A stretch of DNA of 53,207 bases from Acidimicrobiaceae bacterium (GTDB lineage: Bacteria > Actinomycetota > Acidimicrobiia > Acidimicrobiales > RAAP-2). The stretch is taken from the NCBI GenBank assembly GCA_027306755.1, contig DAHUZE010000039.1, positions 1 through 53,207 on the forward strand, read 5' to 3'. The position numbers and the translations under genes were made by a program. Below are positions 44,078 to 50,708 of the stretch, in pieces; the stretch's first letter is position 1; each line of letters opens with the position of its first letter. The notes under the pieces were generated by a model. That model searched no databases. It was not told where the DNA came from and worked only from the letters and a program-made list of their open reading frames with translations.

Positions 44078-44530
44078 GTGGACGCCGCAGCAGTCGTCGT
44101 GCTCATCGCGGCCGTCGTGGCCAGCGTGGGCGCCGTGGTGGCCCTGGTGGCGGCCTGGGTCCTGGTCGGGCAGGTGCGGCGCCTCGAGCGTGGCATCGAG
44201 TCGCTCCGGCACGAGACCCTTCCCCTCATGCAGGACGCCCGGACCGCAGCCGACCTGGCCGCCACGGAGATCGCCCGGGTCGGCGCCGTCCTCGCCGACA
44301 CCGAGTCGGTGACCGCCACCGTGGACCGCGCCGCCCGCGCCACGCGCCGCGCGTTCGCCAACCCGGTGGTCAAGGTGCTGGCCTGGCGGGCCGGGGCAGT
44401 CGGCGGGATGCGCCGGCTCCGGCACGGCGATCGCCTTCCCGAGCGCCCCGTACCGGTCGCACTGGTGGAGGCGCGCCGCATGGAGGGCCGCCGTCCGGAG
44501 GCCCGCCGGGCCGTGGCGAGGGGCCGGTGA
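44078..44530 (+). CDS. DUF948-like membrane protein with coiled-coil region
   Basis: A 150-residue protein with one N-terminal helix (AAAVVVLIAAVVASVGAVVALVAAWVLV) and a helical region rich in Ala, Arg and Glu (VRRLERGIESLRHETLPLMQDARTA shortened here to its ends). This is the layout of DUF948 proteins found upstream of ruvX/mltG in actinobacteria. The C-terminus is arginine-rich. Function is unknown, and general stress or envelope roles are only suggested. Its stop overlaps the next GTG. Confidence 0.65.
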   Translation: MDAAAVVVLIAAVVASVGAVVALVAAWVLVGQVRRLERGIESLRHETLPLMQDARTAADLAATEIARVGAVLADTESVTATVDRAARATRRAFANPVVKVLAWRAGAVGGMRRLRHGDRLPERPVPVALVEARRMEGRRPEARRAVARGR

Positions 44531-44808
44531 TCCGCCGGCCGCTCTGGCTGGGGGCTGGCGTGGCGCTCGGCGTGGGAGGCACGCTGTGGGCCGAGCAGAG
44601 GGTCAAGCGCCAGGTTCGGAGGCTTTCCGCCGCGCTGACGCCGGAAGCCGCGGCCTCTGAGCTGCGGCGGTCGGCCCGGTCGGCCGCCAACCGGCTGCGG
44701 GCGGCCGTGGACGACGCCCGGGTGGAGCGGCTGCGGCGCGAGGCGGAGCTGTGGACCGACATCGAGGGGGACCGGTCCCCAGTCTTCACGCTGCCCCGCC
44801 CCAGCTGA
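44527..44808 (+). CDS. Small conserved-context membrane protein (DUF6167-like)
   Basis: A 93-residue protein with a short N-terminal hydrophobic segment (LWLGAGVALGVGGTLWAE) and an amphipathic, Arg/Ala-rich helix. Such a gene commonly follows the DUF948 gene in actinobacteria, which is the main basis for the call. GTG 44527 overlaps the previous stop (GTGA). In many relatives alaS follows; here ruvX does. Confidence 0.6.
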   Translation: MIRRPLWLGAGVALGVGGTLWAEQRVKRQVRRLSAALTPEAAASELRRSARSAANRLRAAVDDARVERLRREAELWTDIEGDRSPVFTLPRPS

Positions 44809-44830
44809 GGAAGGCCATTGGCAGCATCGG

Positions 44831-44836
44831 TAGGCT
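44831..44836 (+). promoter_or_regulatory. -10 box upstream of ruvX, leading into a mini-ORF
   Basis: TAGGCT lies six bases before GTG 44843, the start of a nine-codon mini-ORF that ends five bases before ruvX. Confidence 0.45.
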
Positions 44837-44842
44837 GCCCCG

Positions 44843-44872
44843 GTGGACAGAGCGCAGCCCGGCCGGGCGTGA
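44843..44872 (+). CDS. Putative leaderless mini-ORF (9 residues) before ruvX
   Basis: GTG 44843 opens MDRAQPGRA and stops at TGA 44870-44872. The ruvX GTG begins at 44877. Promoter spacing fits a leaderless mRNA exactly, while ruvX itself has no good Shine-Dalgarno sequence, so ribosomes could reach ruvX by reinitiation. No conservation data are available. Confidence 0.35.
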   Translation: MDRAQPGRA

Positions 44873-44876
44873 CGCC

Positions 44877-45299
44877 GTGACCCGGGCACTCGCCGTCGAT
44901 CTGGGCGAGCGGCGGATCGGCATTGCCGTCAGCGACTCGGCTGGGACCATGGCATTCCCGCGCCCCCGCCTGGACCGCAGCGGCAGCCGGCCGGCGGACC
45001 ACCGGGCCATCGCCGCCTTGGTGGAGAGCGAAGGGGTCGAGGTGGTGGTGATCGGATTGCCGCTGTCGCTGGACGGTCGCCAGGGCCCTGCCGCCACGAC
45101 CGCAGGCAGGGAGGCGGAGGAGCTTGCCGCCGTCCTGGAGCCGCTGGGCGTGCAGGTGGAGTTGCAGGACGAACGGCTCACGACGGTGTCTGCCCACTCG
45201 GCCATGGCCTCGGCCGGCAAGCGCTCGGCGGAGCGCCGGGCCGGCGTGGACAGCGCGGCGGCCACCGTGCTTTTGCAATCATGGCTGGAACGTCGATGA
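44877..45299 (+). CDS. ruvX: Putative pre-16S rRNA nuclease / Holliday junction resolvase-like (YqgF)
   Basis: A 140-residue RNase H-fold protein: ALAVDLGERRIGIAVSDS (first acidic residue), VVVIGLPLSLDGRQGPAA, and VELQDERLTTVSAHSAM with the E-R-L-T-T motif, ending with a VDSAAATVLLQSWLE helix. YqgF is implicated in 16S rRNA 5'-end maturation. GTG 44877 is chosen because it starts directly before the first strand; upstream sequence in frame is not conserved-looking. The stop overlaps the mltG ATG (ATGA). Confidence 0.9.
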   Translation: MTRALAVDLGERRIGIAVSDSAGTMAFPRPRLDRSGSRPADHRAIAALVESEGVEVVVIGLPLSLDGRQGPAATTAGREAEELAAVLEPLGVQVELQDERLTTVSAHSAMASAGKRSAERRAGVDSAAATVLLQSWLERR

Positions 45300-46615
45300 G
45301 TGCTCCCTCCGACAACCCGCCGCGCCGTGGGCGCCACGTCGCGCCGGCCCCGCTCTGGGACTGGGAAGACGCCGGGCCCCGCGACCGTGACGGGGGCACC
45401 GCCGTCGCTCTGGGTGACGGGGACACCCCGCCGCGGGGGGTGCCGCCGGTGGTGGTGCCTCGCAATCTGGGCGCCCCCGACCGCAACGCCGATGACGGTT
45501 CGAGCAGTGCCCAAGGCGGCCAACGCCATCGCCGGGGTGGTTCCCGCCACCGGCGGAGGATGCGGCTGAACCGCCGGGGCAGGCTGCTGCTCCTGGGGGT
45601 GGGGGCGCTCGTCCTCGTCGTGGTGGGACTGGTGGCGTGGGTGCAGGCGGAGTCCAGCTCGTCCGGGCGCCCGGGCGCTCCGGTGCTCGTGCACGTCCGC
45701 AGCGGGGAATCGGTGAGCGCAGTGATGGCTACCCTCACACGGGACGGCGTCATCGGAAGCTCGCTGGCGTTCCAGCTCTGGTCGGTGCTGCACGGCCAGC
45801 CCACCCCCCGTCCGGGCCTGTACCAGCTGCGCCGGAACCTCTCGTTCGCGACCGCTTCCGCCCAGCTCACGGCCGGCCCCAACGTGTTCGCGCTGACAAT
45901 CCAGCCCGGCACGACGGTGGCCGAGATCGCCAACCAGCTGTCCCAGCTGCCGGGCAACCTGGCCCAGGCGTTCGTGAACGACGCCCGCACCGGGCGGGTG
46001 CCGTCTCCCTACCAGCAGCCGGGCGGCCGCAGCCTGGAGGGGCTGATCGGCGCCGGGACGTACCAGATCACGCCGGGTGAGTCGGCGAAGGCGCTGCTGG
46101 GCGCCATGGTGGCCCGCTTCGACGCCGAAGCCAAGTCCGTCGGCTTGTCCCCGGGCACCACCGCCAACGGCGTGAGCGCCTACGGCGTGATCACCGTGGC
46201 CTCCATCGCCATGAAGGAGGGGTACTTCTCCCAGTACTTCGGCAAGGTGTCCCGGGTGGTCTACAACCGGCTGGCCAACGGCATGACCCTGGACATGACA
46301 TCCACCGTCCTGTACTCCCTCGGTCAGGACGGCGGGACGGTGACCCCGGCCGAGGAGCAGGTGACAACGCCGTACAACACGTACCTGCGCCCCGGGCTCA
46401 CCCCCACGCCGATCTGCACGCCCTCGGTCGCCGCGCTGCGGGCCGCCGCCGCGCCGCCGGCCGGGACATGGCTCTACTTCGAGCTGACCACAGCCAAGAA
46501 GGGCGTCATGGTGTTCTCGGCGAGCTACACAACACAGCTGGCCGCCGAGCAGCAGGCGGCGCAGAACGCCGCGGCCTCGCCGTCCGCCCAGACCGGCGCG
46601 GGCGCGGGGTCGTGA
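45296..46615 (+). CDS. mltG: Endolytic murein transglycosylase MltG-like
   Basis: A YceG/MltG family protein that would cut nascent glycan strands in the periplasmic space. The 439-residue protein has about 95 disordered, Arg/Pro/Gly-rich residues, one helix (97-115), a LysM-like region (VLVHVRSGESVSAVMATL) and the catalytic domain with the putative catalytic Glu308 (ASIAMKEGYF) and SRVVYNRLANGM. Two neighbouring motifs deviate: LEGYLFPDTY appears as LEGLIGAGTY, and LQSDPTV as LDMTSTV. ATG 45296 overlaps the ruvX stop. aroE overlaps its end (GTGA). Confidence 0.87.
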   Translation: MSAPSDNPPRRGRHVAPAPLWDWEDAGPRDRDGGTAVALGDGDTPPRGVPPVVVPRNLGAPDRNADDGSSSAQGGQRHRRGGSRHRRRMRLNRRGRLLLLGVGALVLVVVGLVAWVQAESSSSGRPGAPVLVHVRSGESVSAVMATLTRDGVIGSSLAFQLWSVLHGQPTPRPGLYQLRRNLSFATASAQLTAGPNVFALTIQPGTTVAEIANQLSQLPGNLAQAFVNDARTGRVPSPYQQPGGRSLEGLIGAGTYQITPGESAKALLGAMVARFDAEAKSVGLSPGTTANGVSAYGVITVASIAMKEGYFSQYFGKVSRVVYNRLANGMTLDMTSTVLYSLGQDGGTVTPAEEQVTTPYNTYLRPGLTPTPICTPSVAALRAAAAPPAGTWLYFELTTAKKGVMVFSASYTTQLAAEQQAAQNAAASPSAQTGAGAGS

Positions 46616-47481
46616 GCGGCCCCCGGCGGCCCCGGGCGGGCTGGCCGTCGGCGGCGTCGCCCGTGGTGGGGGTGATCGGAGATCCGGTGGCCCACTCGCT
46701 GTCGCCGCTGCTCCACAATGCGGCCTTCAGCGCTCTCGGGCTCGACTGGGTGTCCGTGGGGTTCCCGGTGCCGGCCGGCCAGGTTGGCGCCGCGGTGTCC
46801 GGCATGCGGGCGCTGGGCTTGCTGGGACTGTCGGTCACCATGCCCCACAAGGAGGCGGCGGCCGCCCTGGCCGACCGGTGCAGCCCGACCGCAGCGCGAC
46901 TGGGTGCCGCCAACTGCCTGGCGCGGGAGCGGAGCGAGATCGTCGGGCACAACACCGACGGCCAGGGCTTCCTCGATGCCCTGCGGCGGGCCACCGGGTT
47001 CGAGCCGGAGGGGCTCGGTGCCGTGGTGGCCGGCGCAGGGGCGGCGGCGAGGGCGATCGTCCTGGCCCTGGTCGGAGCGGGCGCGCGCCAGGTGGCGGTG
47101 GTGGCCCGGACACCGGCCCGGGCGGGAGCGGTGGCGGCGCTGGCCGGCCCGGCTGGGCGCGTCGGGGTGCCCGGCGACGCGAGCCGGTCCGACCTGGTTG
47201 TTGACGCCACGCCGGTGGGGATGGCGGGCGGGCCGGCCGAGTCCCACCCACCGCTGGTTCCGGCCGCGCTGCTGGGACCCGGCCAGGTGGCGGCCAGCCT
47301 GGTGTACCACCCGCTGATCACCCCGTGGCTGGCGACGGCCTCGGCCCGGGGAGCGACCACCCTCGGCGGCCTGGGCATGCTCGTCCACCAGGCGGCGGCG
47401 CAGATCACGCTGTGGACGGGCCGGCCGTCGCCCGTGGAGGCCATGTGGCAGTCCGCCCAACGGGGGATGCTGACCGGCTGA
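46612..47481 (+). CDS. aroE: Shikimate dehydrogenase
   Basis: AroE reduces 3-dehydroshikimate to shikimate with NADPH in aromatic amino-acid synthesis. The 289-residue protein has GVIGDPVAHSLSPLLHNAAF (shikimate-binding Ser pair), VTMPHKEAA (catalytic Lys), GHNTDGQGFLDAL (Asp), a GAGAAARA nucleotide loop and VDATPVGM. GTG 46612 overlaps the mltG stop (GTGA). The position after ruvX-mltG is conserved in mycobacteria. Confidence 0.93.
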   Translation: MSGPRRPRAGWPSAASPVVGVIGDPVAHSLSPLLHNAAFSALGLDWVSVGFPVPAGQVGAAVSGMRALGLLGLSVTMPHKEAAAALADRCSPTAARLGAANCLARERSEIVGHNTDGQGFLDALRRATGFEPEGLGAVVAGAGAAARAIVLALVGAGARQVAVVARTPARAGAVAALAGPAGRVGVPGDASRSDLVVDATPVGMAGGPAESHPPLVPAALLGPGQVAASLVYHPLITPWLATASARGATTLGGLGMLVHQAAAQITLWTGRPSPVEAMWQSAQRGMLTG

Positions 47482-47527
47482 CCGCCCGGCAGGCCAGGAG
47501 TGCCCCGACCGGCGCCCGGCTCGCCGG

Positions 47528-47533
47528 TAACCT
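47528..47533 (+). promoter_or_regulatory. -10 box of the first SEDS gene, leaderless arrangement
   Basis: TAACCT lies seven bases before GTG 47541. Confidence 0.5.
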
Positions 47534-47540
47534 TGCCCCG

Positions 47541-48737
47541 GTGCAGACCCAGTACCGACTCGGGACCGGCGCACGGCGCTCGTCGTCGGCCCGCACCAGT
47601 CGGCGACCGCTCATGGGACGCCGCCCGACGGTGGTGGTGGACCCGTTCCTGGTGCTGGCGGCCGCGGCGGCAGCGGTGATCGGGGTGGTCATGGTGTACA
47701 CCGCCACCCGGGGCACGCTCCTGCAGGCCGGGTCCAGCCCCACCTACTACCTCAAGCGCCAGGCGCTCTTCGTGCTCCTGGGGCTCGTGGTGATGGCGGC
47801 GGTCGGATTGTTCGACTACCGCAAGCTCGAGTCCTTCGGCATGCTCCTCTACGGCCTGTCGCTCTTCGTGCTGGTGGCGGTGATGATCCCGCACGTGGGC
47901 TCCCACACCCTCGGCTCGACGCGGTGGTTCAACCTGGGTCCGCTCCAGCTCCAGCCGTCGGAGTTCGCTGTGCTCGGCATGATCATCGCCGTCGCCACCT
48001 ACTGCACGAGGCGACCAGACGGCCTGACGTGGCGGGACGTGGTTACGGTCCTGGTGCTGGGCGGCGTGCCGATCGGGCTGGTCATGATCCAGCCCGACCT
48101 GGGGACCGGCATCATCATGTCCGTCATCCTGCTCGTGATGCTGGTGGTGGCGGGGCTCCCGAACCGGCTCCTGGTCCTCCTGCTCCTCGGGGCGGTCGGG
48201 GTTGTGGCCCTGGTCTTGGGGGGCGGCCTGCTGCACCATTACCAGATCCTGCGCATCACCAGCTTCCTGCACCAGTCGACAAAGCACCCGACGGGCACAC
48301 TGGCGGGAGCCGTCTACAACCTCCAGCAGGCCAAGGACGCCATCGGCGCTGGCGGCCTGACCGGCACCGGGCTCACGCACGGGGCCGCCACCAACCTCGG
48401 CTACGTCCCCGAGCAGCAGACCGACTTCATCTTCACCGCAGTGGGCGAGCAGCTGGGGTTCGTGGGGGCGGTGGGCGTGCTGTCCGTCCTGGGCCTGGTG
48501 GCGTGGCGGGTGCTCCGGGCGGGCCAGCTGGCCCGGGACGACTTCGGCCGGCTCATCTGTGTGGGCGTCTTCACCTTCGTGGCCTTCAGCACCTTCCAGA
48601 ACGCCGGGATGACCATGGGCATCATGCCCATCACCGGGATCCCCCTGCCCTTCATCAGCTACGGGGGGACCGCGGTCATCGCCTTCTTCAGCGGCATCGG
48701 CCTGGCGCTGAGCGTCTACGCCCGGCGCGCCGCTTAG
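47541..48737 (+). CDS. FtsW/RodA/SpoVE (SEDS) peptidoglycan polymerase, first copy
   Basis: SEDS proteins polymerise lipid II with a partner class B penicillin-binding protein. The 398-residue protein has about ten helices, the LGPLQLQPSEFAVLGMIIA and QPDLGTGIIMSVILL motifs, EQQTDFIFTAVGEQLGFVGA with the conserved Asp, and GIPLPFISYGGTAVIAFF. The open frame extends upstream through the end of aroE, but GTG 47541 has a -10 box at leaderless distance. No PBP gene is adjacent, so RodA and FtsW cannot be told apart. The size and the short N-terminus fit RodA-like members. Confidence 0.87.
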   Translation: MQTQYRLGTGARRSSSARTSRRPLMGRRPTVVVDPFLVLAAAAAAVIGVVMVYTATRGTLLQAGSSPTYYLKRQALFVLLGLVVMAAVGLFDYRKLESFGMLLYGLSLFVLVAVMIPHVGSHTLGSTRWFNLGPLQLQPSEFAVLGMIIAVATYCTRRPDGLTWRDVVTVLVLGGVPIGLVMIQPDLGTGIIMSVILLVMLVVAGLPNRLLVLLLLGAVGVVALVLGGGLLHHYQILRITSFLHQSTKHPTGTLAGAVYNLQQAKDAIGAGGLTGTGLTHGAATNLGYVPEQQTDFIFTAVGEQLGFVGAVGVLSVLGLVAWRVLRAGQLARDDFGRLICVGVFTFVAFSTFQNAGMTMGIMPITGIPLPFISYGGTAVIAFFSGIGLALSVYARRAA

Positions 48738-48747
48738 GGCCGGCCGG

Positions 48748-49275
48748 TTGCCCACGAGAGGACCCGCGCCCGGGCGCAGCTTCCGCATCGTCACCGTGGC
48801 CTCCGTCCGCGTGGCCCTGCCCGACCAGTACCCGACGCTGGTCCTCGAGGATGCCGAGGTCCCGGGCCGGACGCTGGCCTTCCGGATCGGCCTGGGCGAA
48901 GGTGCCGCGCTGGCCCACGCTCTCGACGGGACGTTCGGAGCCCGGCCGTCGACCCATGACCTCTTCGCCAGCGCGCTCCAGCGATTTGCCGTGGACGTGC
49001 TGGCCGTGCGGCTGGTGGGGCGGGTGGGACCTACCTACCTGGCGGAGCTGGACCTCGTGGGCGGCCACGGCCGGGAGGTGCTCTCGTGCCGCCCGAGCGA
49101 CGGCATCTGCCTGGCCCTCCGCCAGCGGGTGCCCGCACCTCTGCTGGCCGACGACCGGCTGTTCACCGGGGTCGGGGACCTGGTCCCCGGCGAGGTGCCG
49201 CAAGACGGCGGCGCAGCCCCGCAAGACGGCGGCGGGGAGGGCCAGCCGGTGGCGCCGGCCGACACCAGCGCCTGA
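48748..49275 (+). CDS. DUF151 / bifunctional nuclease (BFN) domain protein
   Basis: A 175-residue protein whose central region (YPTLVLEDAEVPGRTLAFRIG, ALAHALDGTFGARPSTHDLF, VDVLAVRLVGRV and SCRPSDGICLALR) matches the DUF151 family. Its members include a plant nuclease and many uncharacterised bacterial proteins. The tail is Gly/Pro/Asp-rich. TTG 48748 lies ten bases after the SEDS stop; GTG 48796 is an alternative that starts nearer the domain. Position between two SEDS genes is its only functional hint. Confidence 0.8.
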   Translation: MPTRGPAPGRSFRIVTVASVRVALPDQYPTLVLEDAEVPGRTLAFRIGLGEGAALAHALDGTFGARPSTHDLFASALQRFAVDVLAVRLVGRVGPTYLAELDLVGGHGREVLSCRPSDGICLALRQRVPAPLLADDRLFTGVGDLVPGEVPQDGGAAPQDGGGEGQPVAPADTSA

Positions 49276-49282
49276 TCCGGGC

Positions 49283-50668
49283 TCAGGGGGCGGCGATGAA
49301 CGGTGTGCCCTCGGGGAAGCTGACCCCGATTGCCCGCTCGGTGGTCGACGAGCCGCCCTCCTCGGACACCCGCATCAGCAGGGCGATGAGCACGTAGTTG
49401 GCCACCAGCGAGGAACCGCCGTAGGCCACGAAGGGCAGCGTGATCCCGGTGAAGGGGAGTAGGCGGATCACCCCGGCGATGATGAAGAAGGCCTGGAAGC
49501 CCAGCACCGTGGTGAGGCCCACGGCCACCAGCCGGGAGAAGTCCGAACGGGCGGCCTGGGCGGCCCGCAGCCCGGCGCCGATGAGCAGCACGAAGGCGAC
49601 CACCACCGCGGCGGCGCCCACGAACCCCAGCTCGTCGGCGATGGCGACGAACACCATGTCCGAGGTGATCCCGAAGATGTACCCGGCGTAGCCGTCGGTG
49701 CCCAGCCCCGATCCGACGATGCCGCCGTGGCCCAGCGCGAAGTAGCCCTCCCCGAGCTGGGAGTTGTAGGCGGCGTGGAGCCATTGGTTCATCCGTGTCT
49801 GCACCTGGTGGAACTCGTGGGCCGCGAAGATCGCCCCCACCACGAACAGGCCGACGGAGAGCAGGATGTAGGCCCAGCGGCCGGTGGCGATCCACAGGAG
49901 CACCACGAACATCGTGAAGATGAGCATGGCGAACCCGACGTCGTTCTCGAGGGCGATGACGCCCATGGCGAAGGCCCAGAACAAGAGGATGGGCACCAGC
50001 GGGCGCGGGTCGACGAACAGGCGGTTGCCCAGCCGCGCCGTGGGGATGGAGAGCAGCTCCTTGTTCTCCGCGAAGTACGAGGCGAAGAAGATGACGAGCA
50101 GCAGCTTGGCGATCTCCACCGGCTGGAACTCGATCGGGCCCAGCTTGACCCACAGATGGGTCCCATTGATGGGCACGCCGATATGGGGCACGAGCGGCGC
50201 CACCAGAAGGAGCCCCGCCACCAGCAGGAGCAGGTAGCGGTACCGGTCCAGGTCCCGGGAGCGGCGGACCACGAGCAGCGTGCCGATGTAGCACAGGATC
50301 CCCACCACGGCCCAGGTGGCCTGGGCCTTTGCCGCCGGCGGTGTCCAGCGGACGATGACCACGTAGCCGATGCCGTTCAGCAGCGCGGCGAGGGGCAGGA
50401 TGACGGCGCTGGCATTGGGCAGCAGCCACCGGTTGGCCAGGTGGGCCACCATGGCCATGCCGAGGATCACCGCCAGGATGGGTCCGACGTGGGGCGGGAT
50501 CTTGTTCTTGGCGCCGATCTCGGCCACCACGTAGAGCGCCACGGTGATGGCAGCGACCATCACGAGCAGGCCGAGCTCGGTCCGGCGCCGCGGCTTGGGG
50601 CCGCGGCGCCAGACCGGGATCCGCCGTACCGGACTGGCCGGCGCCTCGAGGGCTGTGGTGGTCGCCAC
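49283..50668 (-). CDS. FtsW/RodA/SpoVE (SEDS) peptidoglycan polymerase, second copy
   Basis: A 461-residue SEDS protein, longer than the first copy and with closer resemblance to the actinobacterial RodA type. It has GPIEFQPVEIAKLLLVIFF, ALENDVGFAMLIFTMF, ALGHGGIVGSGLG, DMVFVAIADELGFVGA with the conserved Asp, and GITLPFVAYGGSSLVANY. GTG 50668 is preferred because TACGCT lies seven bases upstream on the minus strand; ATG 50710 would start inside the divergent ppk start. It is convergent with the DUF151 gene. The usual pbpA partner is not adjacent. Confidence 0.87.
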   Translation of the reverse strand: MATTTALEAPASPVRRIPVWRRGPKPRRRTELGLLVMVAAITVALYVVAEIGAKNKIPPHVGPILAVILGMAMVAHLANRWLLPNASAVILPLAALLNGIGYVVIVRWTPPAAKAQATWAVVGILCYIGTLLVVRRSRDLDRYRYLLLLVAGLLLVAPLVPHIGVPINGTHLWVKLGPIEFQPVEIAKLLLVIFFASYFAENKELLSIPTARLGNRLFVDPRPLVPILLFWAFAMGVIALENDVGFAMLIFTMFVVLLWIATGRWAYILLSVGLFVVGAIFAAHEFHQVQTRMNQWLHAAYNSQLGEGYFALGHGGIVGSGLGTDGYAGYIFGITSDMVFVAIADELGFVGAAAVVVAFVLLIGAGLRAAQAARSDFSRLVAVGLTTVLGFQAFFIIAGVIRLLPFTGITLPFVAYGGSSLVANYVLIALLMRVSEEGGSSTTERAIGVSFPEGTPFIAAP

Positions 50669-50675
50669 CGCCGAG

Positions 50676-50681
50676 AGCGTA
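50676..50681 (-). promoter_or_regulatory. -10 box of the second SEDS gene, leaderless arrangement
   Basis: TACGCT on the minus strand ends seven bases before GTG 50668. The divergent ppk promoter carries the same hexamer 11 bases away. Confidence 0.55.
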
Positions 50682-50692
50682 GCGGCGGCCTG

Positions 50693-50698
50693 TACGCT
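50693..50698 (+). promoter_or_regulatory. ppk -10 box
   Basis: TACGCT lies ten bases before ATG 50709 and four before an in-frame GTG at 50703. The predicted transcription start falls between the two. Confidence 0.5.
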
Positions 50699-50708
50699 TG
50701 AGGTGACC

